Shown one piece after another: positions 35,163 through 43,090 of a stretch of 64,000 nt of DNA. A program made the position numbers and the translations under genes. The DNA is from Yoonia sp. G8-12. GTDB taxonomy: Bacteria; Pseudomonadota; Alphaproteobacteria; Rhodobacterales; Rhodobacteraceae. The DNA lies in assembly GCF_038443675.1 (NCBI RefSeq), contig NZ_CP151762.1, positions 2,604,001-2,668,000 on the forward strand. The letters are read 5' to 3'. Within the stretch, counting starts at the first letter, position 1, and the number at the start of each line of letters is the position of its first letter. The notes beneath the pieces were generated by a model. It worked only from the letters and a program-made list of their open reading frames with translations. It had not been told where the DNA came from and searched no databases.

Positions 35163-35593
35163 GTGGCAGTGCAACTAGTCGTAAACATTGAATATCTGGC
35201 ACAGGATTCGAAGTCGGGACGTTATCGCTATAGTCGGCGTGTTCCGGGTGAACTGATAAAGCTGATCGGCAAGCGCAAATTCTCGATCTTACTCAGGACC
35301 ACAGACCAGCGTGTGGCCTTGGAGTGATACGAGCGCGCACATAAAACGTCGAGGCAGACATTTCAGCAACTCTAGCAATCAATCCTGCGGATGTGGATTA
35401 CAGCGCTACGCTTCAAACGCTGCGGAAGCATGACTTGGTCACCGCAACCCAAAAATCCCCTTTGCCTGTGGCGTACGAACCTGATTCCGAGAGATTCAGC
35501 AGGTTTACAGATGCGGCCCTGCGCGCACCAGATCATGAGTTTCACCGAAATGAAACAGCAGAAAATGAACAAAGTAAGCGTCTAGAAAACTAG
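35163..35593 (+). pseudogene. Decayed tyrosine recombinase (integrase) N-terminal remnant
   Basis: From GTG 35163 the frame reads a typical integrase N-terminal domain, including SGRYRYSRRVPGELIKLIGK and SILLRTTDQRVALE. A TGA stops it at 35325. YERAHK continues beyond the stop; then the frame shifts to NPADVDYSATLQTLRKHDLV and runs to 35593. The catalytic domain (Arg-His-Arg-Tyr) is absent. Unlike the other breaks in this window, these are not at a C/G homopolymer, so this is real decay. From 35594 to 35826 I see no gene. The position next to tRNA-Leu suggests an old island integration. Confidence 0.6.
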
Positions 35594-35826
35594 GGGCACC
35601 TCACGGTTAAGCGGGAGGCGAAAGAGGGATTCAAAGTTGAAAGGCGACGTATCACAAAATACGACCAGGCGCAGTCGTGGCTCATCACAGACAGCTTATC
35701 CGTATGATGTGGCAAGCGACAGCTTGCCAATTTAGAACGTCGGACGGCTTTGAAGCTCAGAAGGTCGTGCCGGCGCGTCAGTGCATCATTTTTTACGGAC
35801 ATTCGCTGGCAGGGTTCCACGGCGGT

Positions 35827-36564
35827 TTAATGCCGCAAAATCTTGCCGAAGAACTCCCGCGCACGGACGGTCTGAGGATTGTCGAACAACTGCTCGGGTG
35901 GGCCCTCCTCGACGACGACACCGCCGTCCATGAACACAACCTTGTCGGCCACTTCGCGTACGAACGCCATTTCGTGACTGACAAGAACCATCGTCATTCC
36001 GTCTTTGGCCAATTGACGAATACTGTCCAGTACTTCGTTCACCAGTTCAGGATCGAGAGCGGATGTTACCTCATCCAGCAGCAGTATTTCGGGATGCAAT
36101 GCCAAGGCCCGCGCGATAGCGACACGTTGCTGTTGACCGCCGGATAACTGATCAGGAAACGCGTTGTGTTTATCGGCCAGCCCCACCATCGCCAAAAGCC
36201 GTTCAGCGTCTGCGCGTACTTCGGCTTTGGGACGTTTCTTGATCTTGGTCGGAGCGACCGTGACGTTGTCGATGATGCGCATGTTCTGAAACAGGTTGTA
36301 CTGTTGGAACACTATGGCGATCTGATCACGCGCACGGCGCAGGGACCCGTTACTGGCATAGTCAATCTTGTCTTCATGGATCATGACGTGGCCACCCGCA
36401 GCAGGCGTCAACCCGACAAGGGTCCGCAGCACCGTGGATTTGCCAGAGCCCGATGGCCCCACGAGAGCGACGACCTGGCCTTTTTCGATTGAAAAGCTAA
36501 CGCCCTTGAGAACATCAAGTGCGCCATATTTTGCGCGAAGTTCGTTGACTACGAGGTGTGGCAA
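35827..36564 (-). CDS. Polar amino acid ABC transporter ATP-binding protein
   Basis: The protein has 245 residues. Walker A is GPSGSGKST, the signature LSGGQQQRVAIARAL, and Walker B LLLDEVTSALD, all of the GlnQ/HisP type. The start is TTG at 36564 with GGAG 7-8 bases upstream, inside the last 50 bp of the preceding permease gene. It powers the importer formed with the two permeases and binding protein upstream. Confidence 0.92.
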   Translation of the reverse strand: MPHLVVNELRAKYGALDVLKGVSFSIEKGQVVALVGPSGSGKSTVLRTLVGLTPAAGGHVMIHEDKIDYASNGSLRRARDQIAIVFQQYNLFQNMRIIDNVTVAPTKIKKRPKAEVRADAERLLAMVGLADKHNAFPDQLSGGQQQRVAIARALALHPEILLLDEVTSALDPELVNEVLDSIRQLAKDGMTMVLVSHEMAFVREVADKVVFMDGGVVVEEGPPEQLFDNPQTVRAREFFGKILRH

Positions 36565-37228
36565 GTCGTTTCTCCAAATATTGGCCCAGCATGCTGAGCG
36601 GGAAAGACATCAAGAAGTAGCACATAGCGATTGTGCCAAAGACGAGGATCCCAGAGTATCCTTGGTTATTCAGTTCTTTACCGCGAAAGGTCAGCTCGAA
36701 CACACCAATCTGGCTGACCAAGGCGGTGTCTTTGATAAAGCTAACCGCGAACGCGATGGCTGGCGGAATGATGATGGGCCATGCCTGTGGCAGGGTGATC
36801 GTCAGCAAGGTTCGCAAACGGCTAAAGTTCATCGCTTTGGCGGCATCCATCTGTGTCGCAGGAACAGACTCTAAACCGCCGCGAATAATCTCGGCAGTAT
36901 AGGCGATCGCGTAAATACAAATGGATATGACCGCGATAGAAAACAGCGAGGCATTGCTTGCAACCGTCTGGATGAAGAACAACACCAGATAGATTACCAC
37001 AAGAAATGGGATACGGCGGAATATCTCAACGTAGGTTATGCAAATGATCCGCAAAGGGGTCGCCCATTTACCTGGTGTCTGGCGCAGATAGACAAGCACC
37101 AGCGCAAGACAAAAGCCGATCAGACACCCCGCCAAGGTCATAGCAAGAGTCAGCCCTGCAGATTGCAGCAGCAGCGCCATATTATCAGCAGTAAAGAAAC
37201 GCGGGATTTGTTCAATAATACGTTCCAT
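36515..37228 (-). CDS. Amino acid ABC transporter permease (HisM/GlnP family)
   Basis: The protein has 237 residues from ATG 37228, which overlaps the stop of the other permease (ATGA). An amino-acid-type permease domain with the EAA-like loop is visible: IRGGLESVPATQMDAAKAMNFS, followed by LPQAWPIIIPP. It has about five transmembrane helices. It forms the inner-membrane channel with its neighbour. Confidence 0.9.
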   Translation of the reverse strand: MERIIEQIPRFFTADNMALLLQSAGLTLAMTLAGCLIGFCLALVLVYLRQTPGKWATPLRIICITYVEIFRRIPFLVVIYLVLFFIQTVASNASLFSIAVISICIYAIAYTAEIIRGGLESVPATQMDAAKAMNFSRLRTLLTITLPQAWPIIIPPAIAFAVSFIKDTALVSQIGVFELTFRGKELNNQGYSGILVFGTIAMCYFLMSFPLSMLGQYLEKRLATPRSQRTSRKIWRT

Positions 37229-37905
37229 CAGAATATCTTGACCTGAACGCGGAATACCCAACGCCCGATCAGCGCAAGCCCGATGGAAGCCACAAAGGTC
37301 AGCACCACATAAATGGCCGCCACGACTGAGAAGTATTCGAGCCAGCGGTAATTAATGGATGACAGGTTGATCGCCTGCCCTGTCAATTCGTCCACGCCGA
37401 TCAGTGCGCCAACAGACGTCCCCATCACCATGACAACGACAAAGAAGTTTGCCAATGCGGGGTAAACCGCCTTCGCGATGTGGGGCACAATAATATAGCG
37501 GATTTGTTGAACGATTGAGAAGCCAAGCGTAAGACCAGCCTCAATTTCGTTTTGACGCACAGACAGAAAACCAGCGCGTAGGATCATGGTTAGATATGCC
37601 CCTGCATTCAGTACTAACCCGATTAAGACACAGGCTTCGTTTGACCAGCGCACGCCCAGTTCAGGGAGTCCGAAGTACAAGAAATAGATTTGGATTAAGG
37701 CGGGTGTGTTCGTGATGAACACCACGTAGCCATCGACAAGCAAGCGTAGCGGGAACGGCCCATAGGTTTTGATCGATGCGCAGACCAATCCAATCAAGAT
37801 GCCACCACCAAAGGCAAAAACACCCAGTTGGAAAGTCAACCAAGCGCCCTCCATAAGGGCACCGAAGTTGTCCCAGACCACGCCATATTGAAAAATATAG
37901 TTCAT
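37228..37905 (-). CDS. Amino acid ABC transporter permease (HisQ/GlnP family)
   Basis: The protein has 225 residues. Its signature loop is ILRAGFLSVRQNEIEAGLTL and the early FITNTPALIQIYFLYFGLP is typical of the family. It is second in the operon after the binding protein. The 62-bp gap between them contains a strong hairpin. Confidence 0.9.
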   Translation of the reverse strand: MNYIFQYGVVWDNFGALMEGAWLTFQLGVFAFGGGILIGLVCASIKTYGPFPLRLLVDGYVVFITNTPALIQIYFLYFGLPELGVRWSNEACVLIGLVLNAGAYLTMILRAGFLSVRQNEIEAGLTLGFSIVQQIRYIIVPHIAKAVYPALANFFVVVMVMGTSVGALIGVDELTGQAINLSSINYRWLEYFSVVAAIYVVLTFVASIGLALIGRWVFRVQVKIF

Positions 37906-37920
37906 TCGATTTTAGGCACC

Positions 37921-37959
37921 TTGCCCCAGCCGGATCATTTGCACCGGCAGAGGCGGCAA
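37921..37959 (-). promoter_or_regulatory. Intercistronic hairpin after the amino-acid binding protein gene
   Basis: The outer stem TTGCC/GGCAA (37921-37925 with 37955-37959) and inner stem GCCGG/CCGGC (37929-37933 with 37944-37948) form an interrupted hairpin between the binding-protein and permease genes. Such structures commonly protect the binding-protein mRNA end or cause partial termination, raising its level over the permeases. Confidence 0.55.
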
Positions 37960-37967
37960 AATTCAAA

Positions 37968-38780
37968 TTAGAAGTAAGGCGTGGGAACAACTTCGCGCAA
38001 CATCGGGGAGCCGTAGTTGGCTTCCCATGCGTTATTGACCGCGCCGGAAGAATGCAGATTATAGAGGATTACATTCAGAACCTCGGCGAGGTTTTCATTG
38101 CCTTGCGCCACACCCGCAGCGCAATACGCCACGAATATCGGGTTTTCGACGACACGCCATTCCACGTCAGGGAAATTTTCTGTGAAGGACATGAAGAAGT
38201 CGATGTTCTCGACAATTGCATCTGCCCTACCTTGCGCAACCAGACGCACTGTGTCTGCGATGCTGTCGACCAACTCGATCTCAACATTCGGCATGTTGTC
38301 TTCAATCCAACCGACGGTCCAGTTGCCGCGCATGTTGGCAAGCGTTACGCCGTCTGCGTTGAAGTCTTCCCATGTGTCACCTTCGATCGAGCTGGTGGTG
38401 AGGACAGCAAGCACCTCTGTATGAACAGGCACTGTGAAGTCGATCAGCATGGCACGTTCAGGGTTACGCGTCAGTGCGCCAAGCGCGATGTCGATACGGT
38501 CTGACACCAGAAACGGCACACGTTGTGCGGTTTCAGTTGGGACCCATTCAACCTCAACGCCAAGGCCGTTGGCAAGTTCGGTGCCGATGTCGATGTCAAA
38601 GCCGACCCATTCGCCCGCATCGTTACGTGCGCTCATGTTCGGGAAGTTTGGGTTGATGCCGATGCGGACAACGCCTTCGGACAGGATTTCATCCAAAGTC
38701 CGCGCCTCTGCGGCGGTGAAAGGGATCGTCAGTATGGCAAGGCCGGACAGGGCCGCAGCCATAAAACTACGTTTCAACAT
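37968..38780 (-). CDS. Amino acid ABC transporter substrate-binding protein (family 3)
   Basis: The protein has 270 residues from ATG 38780 with GGAGGAA upstream; a longer frame is not a signal peptide. The signal sequence ends near AEARTLDE. The mature protein has the SBP_bac_3 pattern: VRIGINPNFPNMSA, VGFDIDIGTELAN, and TRNPERAML, whose Arg normally binds the alpha-carboxylate of the ligand. The substrate is therefore probably an amino acid or conjugate with a free carboxylate. A candidate IclR operator lies 72 bp upstream. Confidence 0.9.
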   Translation of the reverse strand: MLKRSFMAAALSGLAILTIPFTAAEARTLDEILSEGVVRIGINPNFPNMSARNDAGEWVGFDIDIGTELANGLGVEVEWVPTETAQRVPFLVSDRIDIALGALTRNPERAMLIDFTVPVHTEVLAVLTTSSIEGDTWEDFNADGVTLANMRGNWTVGWIEDNMPNVEIELVDSIADTVRLVAQGRADAIVENIDFFMSFTENFPDVEWRVVENPIFVAYCAAGVAQGNENLAEVLNVILYNLHSSGAVNNAWEANYGSPMLREVVPTPYF

Positions 38781-38851
38781 TCGTATTCCTCCAAGTTGGT
38801 CGGCACTCTTCGTGGTCGTGGTGCCGTGTTGCAAAGGTCGCCGTTGCAGTT

Positions 38852-38866
38852 GTGCGTATTGCGAAC
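38852..38866. promoter_or_regulatory. Candidate IclR operator, site 1
   Basis: The site is GTGCGTATTGCGAAC, 72 bp upstream of the amino-acid importer operon. It belongs to a set of seven near-identical 15-mers in the promoters of this region (consensus GTGCG-N5-NGAAC), a pattern like the PcaR box of Pseudomonas read in reverse. Confidence 0.6.
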
Positions 38867-38901
38867 TTATGTGCGCATTTGGGCATTGGGGTTTTGTTCT
38901 G

Positions 38902-40392
38902 TCAATCCCTACTTACTGATTCACCGTCGAAAAGATCGGCCTCGACTTCGATTTCGACGTCATATGGTCCTATTAGCAAGATCCCTGCGATCATCGTGTT
39001 GGCGGGGCGAATATCCTTAAAATAAGAGGCATGGACAGCCGATACAGCTTGCCAATCCGCCTCATTTCGCAGGTAAATGCGGGTTCGTGTGACGTCGCCC
39101 AGCGTCCCGCCCAAGGCCTCAAGGGCTGCCGAAATTTTATCCAGAATAAACGTCGTTTGAGCACCGGGATCGCCAAGTGCCACAGGATTCCCCTCATTTC
39201 CGGTTGCAGTTGTACCGCTAACAGAGATGCGATTGCCGCTACGAATTGCGCGAGAGAAGCCCGCCTTTTCTTCCCAGATTGAAACGCTCTCGGCGAGGGT
39301 CCTTTCAGGGCGAACCGTACTTTGAACTACAGGAAACACGGCCGGCATGGTCGCAAGATGGTGACTCAGATCGCCAGAAGCCGTCAGGAATGGCGGCTTG
39401 CGGTATTCATCCCCGCAATCACCTGGAATGGCGGGCATCGAATTCACAACATCTTCAATCGCAGTAAGATCTTGCGCGTCCAACTGTAAATTCAACGCTT
39501 TCTTGTTGTCGTTTCGATGCTCTGCCTCACCCAAACGCGCGCCAATAATAGTTGCGGTAATCGCACGGTGGTTCAACGTCCACGCGGTGGCAATATTACT
39601 GATGGAAACCTCGTACTTGCGCGCCAACCGCTCCAATGCGGTCAGCAGCGATTGGAATTTGCCCCAGCCACCGCTGGCATCGATGAAGCGCTTGTACTTC
39701 ATCCGACTCCAATCATCTATTTTCGCAGGCTCGGGCGCGCCAAGCCATTTGTCGGACAAGAACCCGCCACACAAAGTGCCGAATGCCAGAATGGACACAC
39801 CATTTGCGGCGGCGACATCACTCAATGCACCTGCGGCCCGACGATCCAGCAGAGAGAAACAGACTTGGTTTGAGCCGACCGCAATCCCTTCCTTCAGGAC
39901 AAGGTTCAAATGAGAAGCGTCAAAATTGGTTAACCCGATCTCACGGATCAATCCCTCTTCGCGCAGGCGCATGAGATGACCCAACGCAGTCAGATACTCA
40001 GATGATTCGTAGCGCCACCAGTGAAACTGCATGACATCGACGGCCGGCAGATCCAACTGTTCGAGCGCCGTTTCCACCCCACGCCGCACCGTGGCTTCGC
40101 TCATTGGTCCAGGTGCGGGACACCATTTCGTCAAAATGGTCGGTGTAGGTTCGCCCGCGTCGCGTAGCGCCTTATGCGCCATACCTGCGACGATCTCCGC
40201 GCTGCCATAATGGTCAGCCATATCGAAACTGTCGAACCCGTCGCGGGCGTATTCCACTAACGCCTGCGCCGCAGCGTCAAGATCATAGGTTTTTCCGTCT
40301 CGTTCCTGATCCGCCATTTGCCAAAGTCCGGTAACAAGTCTCCGAATGGGAACATTTTGACCGATCTGGGCTTTCTCTAAATTCGTTCTCAT
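38902..40392 (-). CDS. Aldo/keto reductase fused to a C-terminal RidA domain
   Basis: The protein has 496 residues. Residues 1 to about 350 form an aldo/keto reductase barrel: GFDSFDMADHYGSAE holds Asp and the catalytic Tyr, LTKWCPAPGP the Lys, and QFHWW the His. Residues from about 375 form a YjgF/RidA domain (GNRISVSGTT, ALEALGGTLGDVTRTRIYL, ANTMIAGILL). RidA deaminates reactive enamines and imines, so the fusion could hydrolyse an imine and reduce the resulting carbonyl. AGGAGG precedes the ATG. It is divergent from the AcoX-like gene over a shared candidate operator. Confidence 0.85.
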   Translation of the reverse strand: MRTNLEKAQIGQNVPIRRLVTGLWQMADQERDGKTYDLDAAAQALVEYARDGFDSFDMADHYGSAEIVAGMAHKALRDAGEPTPTILTKWCPAPGPMSEATVRRGVETALEQLDLPAVDVMQFHWWRYESSEYLTALGHLMRLREEGLIREIGLTNFDASHLNLVLKEGIAVGSNQVCFSLLDRRAAGALSDVAAANGVSILAFGTLCGGFLSDKWLGAPEPAKIDDWSRMKYKRFIDASGGWGKFQSLLTALERLARKYEVSISNIATAWTLNHRAITATIIGARLGEAEHRNDNKKALNLQLDAQDLTAIEDVVNSMPAIPGDCGDEYRKPPFLTASGDLSHHLATMPAVFPVVQSTVRPERTLAESVSIWEEKAGFSRAIRSGNRISVSGTTATGNEGNPVALGDPGAQTTFILDKISAALEALGGTLGDVTRTRIYLRNEADWQAVSAVHASYFKDIRPANTMIAGILLIGPYDVEIEVEADLFDGESVSRD

Positions 40393-40417
40393 GCCAACCT
40401 CCTATTTACGAACAACT

Positions 40418-40432
40418 GTGCGCATTATGAAC
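40418..40432. promoter_or_regulatory. Candidate IclR operator, site 2
   Basis: The site is GTGCGCATTATGAAC, in the divergent gap between the AKR-RidA gene and the AcoX-like gene, 26 bp from the AKR-RidA start. It covers an alternative ATG (40427) of the AcoX-like gene, which argues that the real start of that gene is further downstream. Confidence 0.55.
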
Positions 40433-40456
40433 AGCACTGCAAGCGGGTTTGATAGA

Positions 40457-41584
40457 ATGGCAAAAGCACCAATGAAATTTGGACTCGTGGTCAATCCGAT
40501 TGCAGGAATGGGCGGACGTGTCGGTTTAAAGGGCACAGACGGTGCGGACACAGTTGCCTTGGCGCTGGCATACGGTGCAACGCCGCAATCCGGCCTGCGG
40601 GCGCGGCGCGCATTGCAACGCCTGTCAGACCGCGCGCCCAACACGAGCCTCACTGTTGCTGCGGGGGATCTGGGCGCCAACTGGGCGGACGGTCTATGTC
40701 TTGATCTGGCCATCGTCGATCTACCCGCCCCGACAGGCACGCCGGAAGACACCAGAAAGGCTGTCGAAGCGATGGCCGACTGCGACGTTATTCTTTTTGC
40801 AGGCGGCGACGGAACGGCACGCGATGTCAGCGCATCCACCGCCCCGAACCAAGCCATTCTGGGCATTCCCTGTGGCGTCAAAATGCACTCGGGTGTGTTT
40901 GCGGTGACGCCGGAAACAGCGGGCGCCATGGCCGCAGATCTGGTTCTGACAACAGACCGGATTGCATGGAATGATACCGCCGAAGTTATGGATATTGACG
41001 AACAAGCGCTGCGCGAGGGCCATATCGCTCCCGTTCTTTACGGTCATGCGCGTGTGCCAATGCAGCGCAGCAGGATGCAGGCGGCCAAAGGTGGCCCGCG
41101 CGTGAGTTCTGCCGTCGCCCTTGCCGCCGCCGCTGCCGAAATCGTCGGTCAGATGGACAAGAACACGATCTACATTATCGGACCGGGGACCAGCGCGGGG
41201 GCAGTGGTTGAGGTCGCGGATCAAACACCGACACTCCTTGGCATTGATGTCATGCTGGAAGGAAAAGTCATCGGATCTGATGTGAACGCCAAGCAACTCG
41301 AAACATTGATAGCAGACCGCCCGGTGCGGGTCGTTCTAGGTGTAACGGGCCAACAGGGGTTTCTGATCGGGCGCGGCAATCAACAAATCAGCCCATACAT
41401 ACTTGCACGTGCAACCCGCGACGGCCTTGTTATCCTTGCATCCGAAGACAAACTCCGTGGTCTTGCACATCCGGTTTTATGGGCCGACAGCGGCGACCCG
41501 GAATTGGACAAAACGCTATCAGGTTACGTGCGCGTCCACACCGGAAAAGGCAGACAAACCATGATGCGACTTTCTGCGGGTTGA
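40457..41584 (+). CDS. ATP-NAD kinase-like protein (AcoX type)
   Basis: The protein has 375 residues from ATG 40457; 40427 and 40472 are alternatives and no start has a strong ribosome binding site. The NAD-kinase glycine motif FAGGDGTARDV is followed by GIPCGVKMHSGVFAVTP, typical of AcoX proteins from acetoin-dehydrogenase clusters. The C-terminal half (IIGPGTSAGAVVE, LLGIDVMLEGKVIG) also matches that group. AcoX function is unresolved. Here it precedes a split glycine decarboxylase, another lipoyl-dependent system, which may be meaningful. Confidence 0.8.
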   Translation: MAKAPMKFGLVVNPIAGMGGRVGLKGTDGADTVALALAYGATPQSGLRARRALQRLSDRAPNTSLTVAAGDLGANWADGLCLDLAIVDLPAPTGTPEDTRKAVEAMADCDVILFAGGDGTARDVSASTAPNQAILGIPCGVKMHSGVFAVTPETAGAMAADLVLTTDRIAWNDTAEVMDIDEQALREGHIAPVLYGHARVPMQRSRMQAAKGGPRVSSAVALAAAAAEIVGQMDKNTIYIIGPGTSAGAVVEVADQTPTLLGIDVMLEGKVIGSDVNAKQLETLIADRPVRVVLGVTGQQGFLIGRGNQQISPYILARATRDGLVILASEDKLRGLAHPVLWADSGDPELDKTLSGYVRVHTGKGRQTMMRLSAG

Positions 41585-41592
41585 AACGAAGT

Positions 41593-41607
41593 GTACGTTA
41601 TGCGAAC
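41593..41607. promoter_or_regulatory. Candidate IclR operator, site 3
   Basis: The site is GTACGTTATGCGAAC, 76 bp upstream of gcvPA in an otherwise codirectional gap. It implies a separate promoter for gcvPAB under the same regulator. Confidence 0.55.
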
Positions 41608-41683
41608 TTTTGTGCAGAAATGAATACAAGTGTCAGAATCACCCGATAAACAGTCCCAGCCTTTGACACCGAGGAGGCCTAGA

Positions 41684-43090
41684 ATGCCCACTGAAACCAA
41701 ATCCCACCCGTGGATGGCCCTGTCCGCCCCCGGCGCGATTGACGATATGCTTAAAACGATTGGCGTCTCCAAGGTCGCCGATCTATTTGAGCAAATCCCG
41801 CAGGATCACTACCGCAAGAAGCCGCTGGACATGCCGCCCGCGCTGACCTCTGAAATGGAACTGCGCCGCGATCTGGTGACGCGCCTGAAACAGAATGGGG
41901 ACTGCGAAAGCAACCTCAGCTTTCTTGGTGCCGGCGTCTGGCAACACCATGTGCCCGCCATCGTGGACGAAATCGTCGGACGAACAGAATTCGCAACCAA
42001 CGTGTGGGGCAGCTACCAGTCCGACCATGGGCGCAATCAGGCTTGGTTCGAATTTTCGTCACAACTGGGGGCTTTGCTGAACCTCGATGTGGTGCAGCTG
42101 CCCGTCTATTCGTGGGGCTGCGCGATCGGGCACGCGATGCGCATGGCCGCCCGGATTACGGGACGTAGCAAAGTGCTTGTGCCGCAATTGTCCGACCCAG
42201 AACGCCTGTCGGTGATCAAAACCTACTGCCAGCCAACAGAGATGGACGACAGTATCGAGGTCGTGATGGTGGCCGCTGATCCGGCAACGGGTCGATTGGA
42301 CCTGTCCGACCTGAAATCAAAACTGGGCAGTGATATTGCCGCAGTCTACTTCGAAAACCCCGGCTACCTTGGCACCATTGAAACTGAGGCCGCCGAAATC
42401 GCCAAGATGACCCGCGCAGCAGGTGCGGAAACCATTGTCGGCGTCGATCCGTCCAGCCTTGGCGTGATGACGGCACCGGGGGACTACGGTGCAGATATTG
42501 TCACCGGCCCCGTGCAGCCCCTTGGTGTGCACATGCAATGTGGTGGCGGTGCTGGCGGTTTCATCGCCTCACGCGATGAAGAACGCTATGTTCACAACTA
42601 CAATGGATTTCTTGTTTCCATTGCCGATACCGCACGGAGTGGCGAATTCGGCTTCGGTCTCGCCTGTCCGCACCAGAACTCCTACGGGATGCGCGAAGAC
42701 GGTAACGACTGGACAGGGAACTCCACCTATCTTTGGGCCATCGCGGGCGCAGTATACATGAGCCTGCTTGGACCAGAAGGCTTTGCCGAGCTTGGGCGCC
42801 TGATCGTGTCACGTGCACGGTACGCAGCACGGCTTCTCGACGAGATAGCAGGCGTCAAGGTCATGTGGCCTGACGGACATTTCAAAGAATTCGTCGTGAA
42901 CTTTGACGGAACCGGCCGCACCGTTTCCGACATTAACGACGCCTTGCGCGCCAAAGGAATTTTTGGCGGCAAAGACATCTCTGAAGAGGGGCTGAACCTT
43001 GGCCAGTCCGCACTTTATTGCGTCACCGAAGTCCATACAGCCGCCGACATCCGTCGTCTTGCAGATACATTGAGGGAGATCCTCGCATGA
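41684..43090 (+). CDS. gcvPA: Glycine dehydrogenase (decarboxylating) subunit 1
   Basis: The protein has 468 residues from ATG 41684, with a GGAGG site 8 bases upstream; the upstream extension is low-complexity. Family motifs are visible: SFLGAGVWQHHVPAIVDEI, GLACPHQNSYGMREDG, and the C-terminal GKDISEEG. GcvPA is the N-terminal half of a split PLP-dependent P protein and works with GcvPB to decarboxylate glycine onto lipoyl-GcvH. No gcvH or gcvT lies nearby. The divergence from typical GcvPA leaves room for another substrate. Confidence 0.85.
   Translation: MPTETKSHPWMALSAPGAIDDMLKTIGVSKVADLFEQIPQDHYRKKPLDMPPALTSEMELRRDLVTRLKQNGDCESNLSFLGAGVWQHHVPAIVDEIVGRTEFATNVWGSYQSDHGRNQAWFEFSSQLGALLNLDVVQLPVYSWGCAIGHAMRMAARITGRSKVLVPQLSDPERLSVIKTYCQPTEMDDSIEVVMVAADPATGRLDLSDLKSKLGSDIAAVYFENPGYLGTIETEAAEIAKMTRAAGAETIVGVDPSSLGVMTAPGDYGADIVTGPVQPLGVHMQCGGGAGGFIASRDEERYVHNYNGFLVSIADTARSGEFGFGLACPHQNSYGMREDGNDWTGNSTYLWAIAGAVYMSLLGPEGFAELGRLIVSRARYAARLLDEIAGVKVMWPDGHFKEFVVNFDGTGRTVSDINDALRAKGIFGGKDISEEGLNLGQSALYCVTEVHTAADIRRLADTLREILA

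Noticed and set aside
35594..35826. Further recombinase or small gene downstream of the integrase remnant
   Set aside because: Only short frames without ribosome binding sites or recognisable motifs; no catalytic recombinase residues found.
41585..41683. Possible glycine riboswitch before gcvPA
   Set aside because: The leader is under 100 bp, lacks the paired aptamer layout and is mostly explained by the IclR-like site and the ribosome binding site.
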